64,000 nt of DNA from Kitasatospora sp. NBC_01266 (GCF_036242395.1 NZ_CP108458.1:1860001-1924000), one strand, 5' to 3'. Positions 49,836 to 58,927 are shown, numbered from the stretch's first letter. Translations and numbers: made by a program. Notes: generated from the sequence alone by a model not told the origin.

Positions 49836-50072
49836 GACTGCCACCTCCAGCGGTACCCCTCCAGGATGCACCCGGGGACCGGCCGACTTCTCACACCGGG
49901 TGAGCGAGTCGCGGCGCGACGCGCCGAGCCGTGAACGCTGCGTCACACGTTCGCACGCTGTGTGGTGGCACGGTCGCGCTGCGCGACCGACGGTGGAGCA
50001 GACGCCCCCGATGTTCTCCGGTCGACCCGATGTCGACCCGTCCGTGGTGCGTCGCCGAAAGGGATCCCACTC

Positions 50073-50492
50073 ATGCGTCGTGTACGTCACCTGGCCGCCG
50101 CCACTCTCACCGCCGCCGCTCTGAGCCTGGCCGCCCCGGCCGTCGCCTTCGCCGACACCGCCCCCGGTGCCCCGGCCGACCGCCCGCTGACCTCGTCCAC
50201 CACGGACGACGCCAAGAAGACGGACGACAGCAGGAAGGCGGATGACAAGAAGGGCGACGACAAAGGCTGGAGCAAGGACAAGAAGGCCGACGGCGACCAC
50301 GGTTGGACCGGCAAGGACAAGGACAAGGACAAGGACAAGGACAAGGACCGCCGCCCGCACGGTGGCGTGCACACCGGCGGTGGCTTCGCGGCGCTGAACG
50401 GCGGCAGCGCGACCACCGGCGCGGCACTGCTGGCCGGCGGCGTCGGCGTGGGCGCACTGGCCCTGCGCCGCCGCAAGCCCGCCGAGCGCTGA
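50073..50492 (+). CDS. Secreted Lys/Asp-repeat protein with C-terminal membrane anchor
   Basis: 139 aa. Signal peptide MRRVRHLAAATLTAAALSLA then APAVAFA. A hydrophilic middle rich in Lys and Asp, including six KD repeats in a row (50314-50349). A C-terminal sequence GGGFAALNGGSATTG, hydrophobic AALLAGGVGVGALAL and RRRKPAER tail has the layout of a sortase substrate but no LPxTG. The gene next to it encodes a class F-like sortase, 154 bp downstream across a strong hairpin. Confidence 0.85.
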   Translation: MRRVRHLAAATLTAAALSLAAPAVAFADTAPGAPADRPLTSSTTDDAKKTDDSRKADDKKGDDKGWSKDKKADGDHGWTGKDKDKDKDKDKDRRPHGGVHTGGGFAALNGGSATTGAALLAGGVGVGALALRRRKPAER

Positions 50493-50544
50493 CCCGGCCG
50501 CACCGCCGCCGGCTGACCCGGCGTCAGCCACCCGCAGCACTCAC

Positions 50545-50590
50545 CGCGCGCCGCGCCACCGCCCTGTCCCCGGCGGTGGCGCGGCGCGCG
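50545..50590 (+). terminator. Strong hairpin between the KD-repeat protein and sortase genes
   Basis: CGCGCGCCGCGCCACCGCC and GGCGGTGGCGCGGCGCGCG form a perfect 19-bp stem around an 8-nt loop, 52 bp after the stop. It may terminate or partially attenuate read-through to the sortase gene. Confidence 0.8.
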
Positions 50591-50646
50591 ATGGCGCGCA
50601 CCCACTGGTTCCAGCTGGTTCACCCCCGTCCAGAAAGGCCTGTCCC

Positions 50647-51342
50647 TTGGGCAACCACGCTCCCGCAGACCGCGACCCGGCCGGCTACCGCGATCCCCTC
50701 AGCCGCCGGCGCCGCAACGTCCTGTTCACCGCCCTGGGCGCCTGCCTGCTCGGCCTCGTCATGATCCACCGCTCGACCGACCCGACCGCGGGACTCCCCC
50801 CGATCCCCCGGGCGATGGCTCCCCAGGCCTCGCCCAGCGCCGGCGCCCCGGCCCGCACGGCACCCGCGATCGTCGTCCCGGACGCCCACCCGATCCGGCT
50901 CAGCATCCCCTCGATCGGCGTCAACGCCCCGTTCACCGGCCTCGGCCTGAACGCGAGCGGGGGGCTCAACCCGCCCCCGCCGGACAACACCAACCTGGTC
51001 GGCTGGTACCAGGACGGCACCGTCCCCGGCAACCGCGGCCCCGCGATCGTGCTCGGCCACGTCGACACCAAGACCGCGCCCGGCGTCTTCTGGGGCCTGA
51101 GCTCGGTCACCCCCGGGACCACCGTCGACATCGCCCGCGACGACAAGGTCACCGCGACCTTCACCGTGGACAGCGTGCAGGTCTTCGCCAAGGACCAGTT
51201 CCCGGACGACCTCGTCTACGGCAAGACGTCCGACGCCCAGCTGCGGCTGATCACCTGCGGCGGCGCCTACGACCGCAAGCGCGCCGACTACACCGCCAAC
51301 GTGGTGGTCTTCGCCCACCTGACCGGACTGCGCGAGAGCTGA
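50647..51342 (+). CDS. Class F-type sortase
   Basis: 231 aa from TTG 50647 (GAAAGG upstream). Membrane helix NVLFTALGACLLGLVMIH, Pro/Ala linker, then a sortase beta-barrel with catalytic His138 (VLGHVDTKTA), Cys204 (LRLITCGGAYD) and Arg210 nearby. Cys-transpeptidase that anchors surface proteins. Class F members commonly sit next to their substrate; the KD-repeat protein is the candidate. Confidence 0.93.
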   Translation: MGNHAPADRDPAGYRDPLSRRRRNVLFTALGACLLGLVMIHRSTDPTAGLPPIPRAMAPQASPSAGAPARTAPAIVVPDAHPIRLSIPSIGVNAPFTGLGLNASGGLNPPPPDNTNLVGWYQDGTVPGNRGPAIVLGHVDTKTAPGVFWGLSSVTPGTTVDIARDDKVTATFTVDSVQVFAKDQFPDDLVYGKTSDAQLRLITCGGAYDRKRADYTANVVVFAHLTGLRES

Positions 51343-51436
51343 CCGGGCTGCGAGAGCCGACGGGACGGCGCGGGAGCCGACCGGCGGATCCCGGGAGTGC
51401 CGGACAAGCGTGACCCCGGCACCCTAGGCTGGCCGC

Positions 51437-53026
51437 ATGGCGCTACTGAGCCCCCGTCAGCCCGCCGTCCCCGCCTGGCTCGCCGAGGCCGTGCTGTACC
51501 AGATCTACCCGCAGTCCTTCGCCGACTCCAACGGCGACGGCATCGGCGACCTGCCCGGTATCCGCGCCCGGCTGGACCACCTCGCCGAGCTCGGCGTGAC
51601 CGCGATCTGGCTCAGCCCGTGCTTCGACTCCGAGTTCGGCGACGCGGGCTACGACGTGGCGGACTACCTCAGCATCGCCCCGCGCTACGGCACCAACGCC
51701 GACCTCGCCGCCCTGGTCGAGGCGGCCGGGGCGCGGGGCATCCGGGTGCTGCTCGACCTGGTCCCCGGCCACACCTCGCACCGCCATCCGTGGTTCCAGC
51801 AGGCCGCGCACGATCCCGCCGACGACCGCTACATCTGGTCCGACCGGATCACCGCGCCCGTGCACGAGTGGATCCCCAACCAGGGCCGGCGCGGCGGCTT
51901 CTACCGCGCCAACTTCTACCCGATCCAGCCCGCGCTCAACTTCGGCTACGCCCGCCCCGATCCGGCCGAACCCTGGCGCAGCCCGGTGGACGCCCCCGGC
52001 CCGCGGGCCAACCGCGCGGCGCTGCGCGAGATCATGGCGCACTGGTTCGCCCTCGGGGTGGCCGGCTTCCGGGTCGACATGGCGGCCTCGCTGGTCAAGG
52101 ACGACCCCGGGCAGCTGGAGACCGCCAGGCTCTGGGGCGAACTGCGCCGCTGGCTGGACCGCGAGCACCCCGACAAGGTGCTGATCGCCGAGTGGGGCGA
52201 TCCGGCGCGCTCCGTCCCGGCCGGGCTGCACGCCGACTTCTTCCTGCACTTCAACGGGCGCGCGCTGCGCTCGCTCTGGGACAACGGCAGCGGCAGCCAG
52301 GGCAGTTGGGCGCACGGCGAGCCCTGCTACTTCGACCCGGACGGCGGCGGCTCAGCGGGCGAGTTCCTGGCCGCCTGGCAGGCGGCGGACGCCGCGATCG
52401 ACGGCCGCGGGCTGGTCGCGCTGCCCACCGCCAACCACGACTTCTCCCGGCTGGCCTGCGGTCCGCGCACCCGCGAGCAACTGGCCTGCGCCTTCGCCTT
52501 CCTGCTGACCTGGCCCAGCCTGCCGGTGATCTACTACGGCGACGAGATCGGCATGCGCTACGTCCCCGGCCTGCCGGACCGGGAAGGCAGCCAGTTCGGC
52601 ACCGAGGCCCGGCAGGGCTCGCGGACCCCGATGCAGTGGGACGACACGCCGGGAGCCGGCTTCTCCACCGCCGCCCCCGCCGCGTTCTACCTCCCGTTGG
52701 ATCCGGCCGCCGGCCGGCCGAGCGTGGCCGCGCAGCGGGGCGAACCCGACTCGCCGCTGAACCACGTCCGGCGGCTGATCCGGCTGCGCCGCGACACGCC
52801 CGAGCTGGGCACCGGCGGCAGCGTCACGGTGGTCGCGGACGGGTACCCGTTCGCCTATCTGCGCGGCACCACCCATCTGGTGGTGGTCAACCCGCGCCGC
52901 GAGCCGGCCGAGCTGAGCCTGCCCCAGCTGACGTCCACCGCCGAGCCGCTGCTGGTCCACGGCGTGCGGGCGAGCGCCGGCGCCGTGCGGGCCGCCGGAT
53001 TCTCCTACGGGATCTTCCGGCTCTGA
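51437..53026 (+). CDS. GH13 alpha-amylase-family glucosidase
   Basis: 529 aa, cytoplasmic (no signal peptide). Alpha-glucosidase or trehalose-processing-type enzyme: YQIYPQSFADSNGDGIGDLP, region I DLVPGHTSHRHPWF, region II GFRVDMAAS (nucleophile Asp), region III IAEWGDP (acid/base Glu), region IV ANHDFSR. C-terminal beta domain present. ATG 51437. Substrate cannot be fixed by eye. Confidence 0.92.
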   Translation: MALLSPRQPAVPAWLAEAVLYQIYPQSFADSNGDGIGDLPGIRARLDHLAELGVTAIWLSPCFDSEFGDAGYDVADYLSIAPRYGTNADLAALVEAAGARGIRVLLDLVPGHTSHRHPWFQQAAHDPADDRYIWSDRITAPVHEWIPNQGRRGGFYRANFYPIQPALNFGYARPDPAEPWRSPVDAPGPRANRAALREIMAHWFALGVAGFRVDMAASLVKDDPGQLETARLWGELRRWLDREHPDKVLIAEWGDPARSVPAGLHADFFLHFNGRALRSLWDNGSGSQGSWAHGEPCYFDPDGGGSAGEFLAAWQAADAAIDGRGLVALPTANHDFSRLACGPRTREQLACAFAFLLTWPSLPVIYYGDEIGMRYVPGLPDREGSQFGTEARQGSRTPMQWDDTPGAGFSTAAPAAFYLPLDPAAGRPSVAAQRGEPDSPLNHVRRLIRLRRDTPELGTGGSVTVVADGYPFAYLRGTTHLVVVNPRREPAELSLPQLTSTAEPLLVHGVRASAGAVRAAGFSYGIFRL

Positions 53027-53131
53027 GACCGTCGGCGGCAGCCCGGCCCGCCGACCCGAGGTCAGCAACAGCTCGGAACGCGGCCCTCGTTCGAATCGCA
53101 GGGTGATTCGACCCTCCTTATGCTGGCGGCG

Positions 53132-53998
53132 ATGAGCGCCGACCGCCGCAGGATCCTGCGGACCACCGCCCAGCTGGCCGCCCTGACCGCGGCCGGCCCA
53201 CTGCTCGCGGCCTGCGGCCAGGAGGCCGCCACCGCCGGGGGCACCGCCGGGGGCGGCCCGCCGCATCCCGGCGCCTCGCCCGGCACCCCCACGGTGCTGA
53301 CACCCAACCGGATCCCGAGCGCCACCCCGAGCGCGACCGCCGGCGGCTCGCCGTCAGCCGCCGCCACCCCGCCGGTGCTGCCGCCGCTGGCCGCGAGCAC
53401 GCCCGTCGAGGTGGTCACCGGGCCCCGGGACCGTCCGCAGATCGCGCTGACCTTCCACGGCCAGGGCGATCCCAAGCTGGCCACCGCGCTGCTGCAGGCC
53501 GCCGAGCAGCACGGCGCCCAGGTCACCGTGCTGGTGGTCGGCAGCTGGCTGGACCAGCAGCCGCAGATGGCCCGGCGGATCCTGGACGGCGGCCATGAGC
53601 TGGGCAACCACACGCTCAACCACCTGGACATCTCCTCGCTCTCCGCCGACCAGGCCTACGCCGAGATCGCCGGCTGCGCGGACCGGCTGCAGGCGCTGAC
53701 CGGCTCGATCGGACGCTGGTTCCGCCCCTCGGCCGCGCAGTACGCCACCGCCCTGGTCAAGGCGCAGGCCCGCCGGGCGGGCTACGAGCACTGCCTCTCC
53801 TACGACCTGGATCCGCGCGACTACGCCGACCCCGGGGCCGAGGTGGTCCAGCGCCGGATACTGGGCGGCATCAGGCCGGGCTCGATCGTCGCCCTGCACA
53901 TGGGCCACCAGGGCACCGTGGACGCGCTGCCGGCCGTGCTGGAGGCGCTCCAGCAGCGCGGGCTGCGCGCGGTGACGGCAAGCCAACTCTGCTCGTGA
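53132..53998 (+). CDS. Polysaccharide-deacetylase-fold lipoprotein lacking the motif-1 Asp
   Basis: 288 aa from ATG 53132 (an ATG at 53120 is also possible). RRRIL-containing signal with lipobox LLAAC (Cys28), so a lipoprotein, possibly Tat-exported. After a Pro/Ala/Thr linker the NodB-fold domain shows IALTFHGQGDPK where deacetylases have TFDDGP, HELGNHTLNHLDI (the two metal His), RWFRPSAAQY, SYDLDPRDYADPG, VALHMGHQG. The catalytic base Asp is replaced by His. It may be a non-catalytic binder; I recall similar streptomycete proteins with the same substitution. Confidence 0.88.
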   Translation: MSADRRRILRTTAQLAALTAAGPLLAACGQEAATAGGTAGGGPPHPGASPGTPTVLTPNRIPSATPSATAGGSPSAAATPPVLPPLAASTPVEVVTGPRDRPQIALTFHGQGDPKLATALLQAAEQHGAQVTVLVVGSWLDQQPQMARRILDGGHELGNHTLNHLDISSLSADQAYAEIAGCADRLQALTGSIGRWFRPSAAQYATALVKAQARRAGYEHCLSYDLDPRDYADPGAEVVQRRILGGIRPGSIVALHMGHQGTVDALPAVLEALQQRGLRAVTASQLCS

Positions 53999-54190
53999 CC
54001 GACCTGTGGTCTGTGATCGACATGGAAATTGACTTCCTGTCATCTCTTAGTACCAAGCCCCACCAGGCACGCAGAGCCTGATCCTTACCTGATTGCCGGT
54101 CAAATGTGACTGACCACTTGACTCCATGACAGTCCAGCTGTTTGCCTTGCCTGGCGCAAGCCTCACCCGGGGCCACCCGAAGGAGCCGCC

Positions 54191-55171
54191 ATGACGCAGG
54201 GGGCACAGGAGCAGCGGAGCGCGGCTCTGTGCGATCGACTGGACATCATCGAGCTGTGCGGCAGGTTCGGCCGGCTGTTCGACCAGCGGGACTGGGCAGC
54301 GCTGGTCCACATCTTCGCCGAGCAGGTGGTCATCGGTCCGCCCGACGAGCCGCGCTCGCTGACCCGCGAGGAACTGGTCGAGGACTGCGCGGCGCAGGTG
54401 GCCACGGTGCGCTCGACCGAGCACCGGCTCACCGAGCACCTGGTCCTGGTGAACCGACCGGCCGGCACCGCGAGTTGCACCGCCCAGTACCAGGTGCGGC
54501 ACACCGGGGCCGGCACCGGGCCGGAGGGCCGTTCGGAGAACGCCGGCCACTACCGGTTCGACCTGCGGGCCACGCCGTCGGGTTGGCGGATCACCCGACT
54601 GGTGGCCACCCCGACCTGGCGCAGCGGCGACCCGGCGATCCTCGGCGCCCCACCGGCCGCCGACACCCGCCCCGCTGACACCCGCCCTACTGACGCCGAT
54701 CCCACCGGCGCCGATCCCATCAGTGCTGATCCCGCCTCGGGCGACGCGCAGAGCGTCGCCCGGCGGTTCCTGGAGGCGATCGGCGACCGGGACCTGCCGA
54801 CCGCCTTCGGCTGCCTCGCCGAGGACGTGGTGCTGGAGCTGCCCTTCGCCCCGCCGGGCGGTCCGCTGCGGCTGGACGGCGCCGACGCGGTCCGCCGGCG
54901 CTACACCGGCGTGGTGCGGGCGGCCCGGTCGATCGAGCTGCCGGTGGTGCGCGCCGCGGCCTTCGCCGATCCGGAGTGGGTCCTGGTCGAGTACACCGGA
55001 AAGCTGGTCCAGCCGAACGGCGGTGACTACACCAACCACTACTACGGGATGTTCCGGGTGGTGGACGGCAAGATCAAGATGCTGCGCGAGCTGTACGACA
55101 CCCACCGCCACGCCACCCAGCTGTCGGCCGAGGACCACCGGGCGGTGTTCGAGGTCGCCGGGACAGCCTGA
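54191..55171 (+). CDS. Protein with two SnoaL/NTF2-like domains
   Basis: 326 aa. Domain 1 (about 14-150): CDRLDIIELCGRFGRLFDQR, DWAALVHIFAEQVVIG, TPSGWRITRLVATPTWRSGD. A linker of repeated AD-x-x-P units (about 155-185; DTRPADTRPTDADPTGADPI) joins domain 2 (about 187-310): SVARRFLEAIGDRDLPTAFG, YGMFRVVDGKIKMLRELYDT. Such folds act as ketosteroid-isomerase-like enzymes or polyketide-cyclase-type proteins. Domain 1 keeps an EHRLTEHLVLVNRP strand typical of SnoaL_4. ATG 54191 with GGAGCCGCC. Function not known. Confidence 0.85.
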   Translation: MTQGAQEQRSAALCDRLDIIELCGRFGRLFDQRDWAALVHIFAEQVVIGPPDEPRSLTREELVEDCAAQVATVRSTEHRLTEHLVLVNRPAGTASCTAQYQVRHTGAGTGPEGRSENAGHYRFDLRATPSGWRITRLVATPTWRSGDPAILGAPPAADTRPADTRPTDADPTGADPISADPASGDAQSVARRFLEAIGDRDLPTAFGCLAEDVVLELPFAPPGGPLRLDGADAVRRRYTGVVRAARSIELPVVRAAAFADPEWVLVEYTGKLVQPNGGDYTNHYYGMFRVVDGKIKMLRELYDTHRHATQLSAEDHRAVFEVAGTA

Positions 55172-55181
55172 CGCGGGCCCC

Positions 55182-56000
55182 TCAGGCCAGCGGGTCGTCC
55201 GGGCCGTACGGGCGCAGCCGCAGCGTCCTGGCGTCCCGCTCCCGGATCTCGGCGGCCTGCGCCACCAGGTGCTCCAGGTTGTCCCGGCCGGCGTGGATGA
55301 ACCGCCCGTGCAGCGCGTCGAACCGCCCGCGCGCCGCGTCCACCGTGACGGCGACCATGTACGGGATGCTGTTCCACTCCTTCATCGTGGCGAACATCGG
55401 CATCTTCGCGGTCATCTCGGTGGCCACCGCGCCCGGACTGATGTCCAGCACCACCAAGCCGTGCTCGGCCAGCGAGTCGGCCAAGTTGTCGGAGAGCTGG
55501 AGCAACGCGCCCTTGGAGGTGGCGTAGGCGCTGTAGTGGCCGTCCGGGCGTACCGCGAAGCCGGAGTTGAGGTTGACGACCCTGCCCCGGCGGCGCGCCA
55601 CCATCCCGGGCAGCACGCTGCGCAGCAGGTTGACCGGCCCGCGCAGGTTCACCTCCATCACCTGCCACCACTGGACCGGATCCGCCTCCCAGAACGGGAC
55701 CTCGGCCCGGTCCACCTGCCCGGCGTTGTTGACCAGCAGGTCGATCGGCCCCAGGTCCCGCTCGACGGCGCGCACCGCCTCGCGCACCGAGCCGGGCCTG
55801 GCCACGTCCGCGGGCACCGCGACACCCCTGGCCCCCTGCCGGACGCACTCCTTGAGCGCCGAGCTGAGGGTCCCCAGGGAGCGTCCGACCAGCCCGACCG
55901 CCATCCCCTCGGCGGCCAGGCCCAGCGCGATCTCCCGCCCGATACCCCGACCCGCGCCGGTGACCAGGGCCACCTGCCCCTCCAGCGAACCGCTGCGCAT
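55182..56000 (-). CDS. Short-chain dehydrogenase/reductase
   Basis: 272 aa from ATG 56000. Classical SDR: TGAGRGIG cofactor loop, NNAG, LNSGFAVRPDGHYSAYATSK with catalytic Ser, Tyr and Lys (YxxxK), SPGAVATEM. Unusual SDR C-terminus (FIHAGRDNLEHLVAQAAEIR, ERDARTLRLRPYGPDDPLA). NAD(P)-dependent; substrate unknown. Convergent with the double SnoaL gene (10 bp between stops). Confidence 0.93.
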   Translation of the reverse strand: MRSGSLEGQVALVTGAGRGIGREIALGLAAEGMAVGLVGRSLGTLSSALKECVRQGARGVAVPADVARPGSVREAVRAVERDLGPIDLLVNNAGQVDRAEVPFWEADPVQWWQVMEVNLRGPVNLLRSVLPGMVARRRGRVVNLNSGFAVRPDGHYSAYATSKGALLQLSDNLADSLAEHGLVVLDISPGAVATEMTAKMPMFATMKEWNSIPYMVAVTVDAARGRFDALHGRFIHAGRDNLEHLVAQAAEIRERDARTLRLRPYGPDDPLA

Positions 56001-56231
56001 CGCAGTTCCCTCCGCCCCGTCCGCACCGCCGAGTCCGTCCGTACTCCCGGACAGCATGCGGGCTGCGCGCGCCCGCTATACCCCGGCCACACGGGCATCA
56101 GTACCGGCCTCACACGAACGGCGCAGTCGAGGATCGGCAGGGTCCCTGCCCCAGGGCGCCGCCCCAAGTAGTACGGTCGAGCGACATGGGCGGCGACCCC
56201 GCCCGGCTGGAACCCCGGAAAGGCAAGTTGA

Positions 56232-57101
56232 GTGAGCGACATCGCGCGCGTCGGAGTGGTCGGCTGCGGTCTCATGGGATCGGGCATCGCCGAGGTCTTC
56301 GCCCGGGCGGGACTGGATGTCCTGATCTCGGAGGCCAGCGGTGAGGCCCTGGAGTTCGGCCGTACCCGGCTGACCAACTCGCTGGACACCGCGGTCAAGC
56401 GCGGCAAGCTCACCGAGGAGCAGCGCGACGAGGCGCTGTCCCGCCTCTCCTTCACCACCGACCTGGCCGACTTCGCCGACCGCGACCTGGTGGTCGAGGC
56501 GATCGCCGAGCGCGAGGACATCAAGGTCCAGATCTTCCAGACGCTCGACCAGGTGGTGCGCCGGCGCGACGCGGTGCTCGCGTCCAACACCTCCTCGATC
56601 CCGATCGTCAAGCTGGCCGCCGCCACCTCCCGCCCGGAGCAGGTGATCGGCCTGCACTTCTTCAACCCGGCCCCGGTGCAGCGCCTGGTCGAGGTGATCC
56701 CCACCCTGACCACCTCCGCCGAGACCACCACCCGGGTGGAGACCTTCGCCGTCCAGGTGCTCGGCAAGGAGCCGATCCGGGCCCGCGACCGGGCCGGTTT
56801 CGTGGTCAACGCGCTGCTGGTGCCCTACCTGCTCTCCGCCGTCCGGATGTTCGAGTCCGGGGTGGCCACCGCCGCCGACATCGACAAGGGCATGGAGGCC
56901 GGCTGCGCCCACCCGATGGGCCCGCTGCGCCTGTGCGACCTGATCGGCCTGGACACCATCGCCTCGATCGCGGACTCGATGTACGCCGAGTACAAGGAAC
57001 CGCTCTACGCCGCCCCGCCGGTGCTCTCCCGGATGGTCGACGCGGGTCTGCTGGGCCGCAAGTCCGGGCGCGGCTTCTACGACTACACGGCGAGCGCCTG
57101 A
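56232..57101 (+). CDS. 3-hydroxybutyryl-CoA dehydrogenase, single-domain
   Basis: 289 aa, GTG start. Oxidises (S)-3-hydroxyacyl-CoA with NAD(P). Canonical sites: GVVGCGLMGSGIAEVFARAG, SNTSSIPIVKLA, GLHFFNPAPVQRLVEVI (His/Glu), GFVVNALLVPYLLSAVRM (Asn), HPMGPLRLCDLIGLD. Closely matches the C-terminal unit of the fused dehydrogenase at 14822-16537 and is probably the housekeeping copy in fatty-acid or ethylmalonyl-CoA metabolism. Followed by a perfect hairpin. Confidence 0.95.
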   Translation: MSDIARVGVVGCGLMGSGIAEVFARAGLDVLISEASGEALEFGRTRLTNSLDTAVKRGKLTEEQRDEALSRLSFTTDLADFADRDLVVEAIAEREDIKVQIFQTLDQVVRRRDAVLASNTSSIPIVKLAAATSRPEQVIGLHFFNPAPVQRLVEVIPTLTTSAETTTRVETFAVQVLGKEPIRARDRAGFVVNALLVPYLLSAVRMFESGVATAADIDKGMEAGCAHPMGPLRLCDLIGLDTIASIADSMYAEYKEPLYAAPPVLSRMVDAGLLGRKSGRGFYDYTASA

Positions 57102-57148
57102 GCACCGGTCGGCCCCGGCTCGCGGGCTGAGCCGCCGTCAGGTCCACC

Positions 57149-57186
57149 GAGGCCCGGTCCGAACCACGCGGTTCGGGCCGGGCCTC
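57149..57186 (+). terminator. Hairpin terminator after the 3-hydroxybutyryl-CoA dehydrogenase gene
   Basis: GAGGCCCGGTCCGAAC pairs with GTTCGGGCCGGGCCTC over 16 bp with one G-T wobble; loop CACGCG. Confidence 0.8.
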
Positions 57187-57321
57187 GGCGATTACGCCCA
57201 GCGGCAAGTTCCTTCGACGTTCAGTGTCTTGCCCCCGCCCCATCAGCTATGGGCCAGGCCGGAACTGGGTAACACGGCGAACGTTCGGACACACAGGGGA
57301 GTCCGCGGCCGGAGGAGCAAC

Positions 57322-58173
57322 ATGGGCATCTACGGGCAGGACTGGGCCAGCTACCAGTCGGCGACGCCGGACACGACCGGCCTGAGCTTCGCGTTCGTCA
57401 AGGTCAGCCAGGGCCTGACCTACACCAACCCGGAGTGGACCACCCAGCGCGACCACGCGCGGGCCGCGGGCCTGGTGGTCGGCTACTACCACTACCCGGA
57501 GATGGCCAACTCCGCGCAGCAGGAGGCGGACCGTTTCCTCTCGCTGGCCCAACCGCCGAACGGCGAGCTGGTCTGCCTGGACTGGGAGGGCTACGACTCG
57601 GCGAACGAGTCGGTGGACCACGCCGCCCAGGTCGCCTACAAGGACGCCTGGCTGCGCTACGTCAAGGGCCGGCTGCCGCACAACCCGGTCGGCCTGTACT
57701 GCAACACCGAGTACTGGCAGAGCATCGACACCACCGGGTACTTCCAGGACTACCTGTGGATCGCCACCGACGGCCTGCCGGCCGGGCAGCCGGGGATCTC
57801 GGCCAACTGGCTCTTCCACCAGTACGCCGACTCCGGCGGCGCGGACCAGGACTACTGCCACCTCGGCAGCACCGGTGAACTCCGCTCCTGGGCCGCCTCC
57901 TTCGCGCCCGCCCCGGCCCCCGCCCCGGCTCCGGCCGGGCCGCCGTGGCCGGGCGAGTACCTGAGACTACAGAGCCCGATGCTGCACGACGACAACGTGC
58001 GCACCTGGCAGCAGCGGATGAACGACCGCGGCTGGGCGCTCACCGTGGACGGCTGGTACGGCCAGCAGTCGGACAGCATCTGCCGCCAGTTCCAGCAGGA
58101 GAAGGGGCTCACGGTGGACGGCATCGTCGGTCCGGCCAGCTGGGCGGCTGCCTGGGCCGACCCGGTCACCTGA
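57322..58173 (+). CDS. GH25 lysozyme with a C-terminal peptidoglycan-binding domain
   Basis: 283 aa. Catalytic GH25 barrel about residues 1-198: GIYGQDWASYQSATPDTTG, FAFVKVSQGLTYTNPEW, YYHYPEMANSAQQEADRF, LVCLDWEGYDS (catalytic Asp/Glu), then a Pro-Ala repeat linker (APAPAPAPAPAGPP) and a PG_binding_1 domain (VRTWQQRMNDRGWALTVDGW, QFQQEKGLTVDGIVGPASW). ATG 57322 with GGAGGAGC. No signal peptide or lipobox is seen, so export must be by another route; phage-endolysin-like layout. Confidence 0.93.
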   Translation: MGIYGQDWASYQSATPDTTGLSFAFVKVSQGLTYTNPEWTTQRDHARAAGLVVGYYHYPEMANSAQQEADRFLSLAQPPNGELVCLDWEGYDSANESVDHAAQVAYKDAWLRYVKGRLPHNPVGLYCNTEYWQSIDTTGYFQDYLWIATDGLPAGQPGISANWLFHQYADSGGADQDYCHLGSTGELRSWAASFAPAPAPAPAPAGPPWPGEYLRLQSPMLHDDNVRTWQQRMNDRGWALTVDGWYGQQSDSICRQFQQEKGLTVDGIVGPASWAAAWADPVT

Positions 58174-58219
58174 CGGTAAATCGGCGGCGATTGTCGGTGC
58201 CCGGTGATAGGAACGGCGG

Positions 58220-58927
58220 ATGACCACGACGCCGCCGTTCGCCGAACTGCTCACCCGCATCGCCGACCGATCCGCCGCACTGCGCGCCGCCGCAGCCGCC
58301 GCGCCCGAGCTCACCGCCACCGTGCCCAGCTGTCCGGCCTGGTCGCTGCGGGACCTGGTGGTCCACCTCGGGCACGTGCACCGCTTCTGGGCACAGACGG
58401 TGGCCGCCGGACCCGCCGAGAAGCCGATCTCCTACGACGAGGGGGCGGCGGTCGAGGGCGACGCGCTCGCCTGGTCGGCCGCCGGCACCGAGGAACTGCT
58501 CGCGGCGCTGCGGGCGGCCGACCCCGAGCAGGGGTGCTGGACCTGGTGGGGCTACTCCGAAGTGCCGCAGACGGTGTACTCGGTGGCGCGCCACCAGGTG
58601 CAGGAGGCGGCCGTCCACGCGGTCGACGCCCAGCTGGCCGCCGGGCTGCCGGTGGAGCTGCCGTCGGCCGTCGCGCTCGACGGCATCGCCGAGTTCATGT
58701 CGCTGGAGTTCACCGACCCCTGGCCGCACGCCCCGGCGCGGATCACCCTGGCCGCCGCCGAGGGCCCGAGCTGGCAGCTGGAGCTGGGCGAGCCCGGTCC
58801 GGACGCCGCGCAGGTCACCTTCACCGCGCCCGCCGCCGACCTGCTGCTCACCCTGCACCGCCGCCGCCCGCTCGACGGCGACCAGCCGCTGCTCGCCGAG
58901 CTGATCGCCTGGCCGGTACTCGACTGA
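58220..58927 (+). CDS. Mycothiol-dependent maleylpyruvate isomerase-family protein
   Basis: 235 aa. N-terminal DinB-like four-helix fold with metal His set: SCPAWSLRDLVVHLGHVHRF (His-x-x-His), SVARHQVQEAAVHAVDAQLA. C-terminal domain PLDGDQPLLAELIAWP. Typical actinobacterial mycothiol-transferase/isomerase family (TIGR03083-type). Substrate unknown. ATG 58220. Confidence 0.9.
   Translation: MTTTPPFAELLTRIADRSAALRAAAAAAPELTATVPSCPAWSLRDLVVHLGHVHRFWAQTVAAGPAEKPISYDEGAAVEGDALAWSAAGTEELLAALRAADPEQGCWTWWGYSEVPQTVYSVARHQVQEAAVHAVDAQLAAGLPVELPSAVALDGIAEFMSLEFTDPWPHAPARITLAAAEGPSWQLELGEPGPDAAQVTFTAPAADLLLTLHRRRPLDGDQPLLAELIAWPVLD

Noticed and set aside
50314..50349. AAGGAC repeat tract as a non-coding microsatellite or CRISPR-like repeat
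   Set aside because: It is in frame and encodes KD repeats of the secreted protein; there are no spacers.
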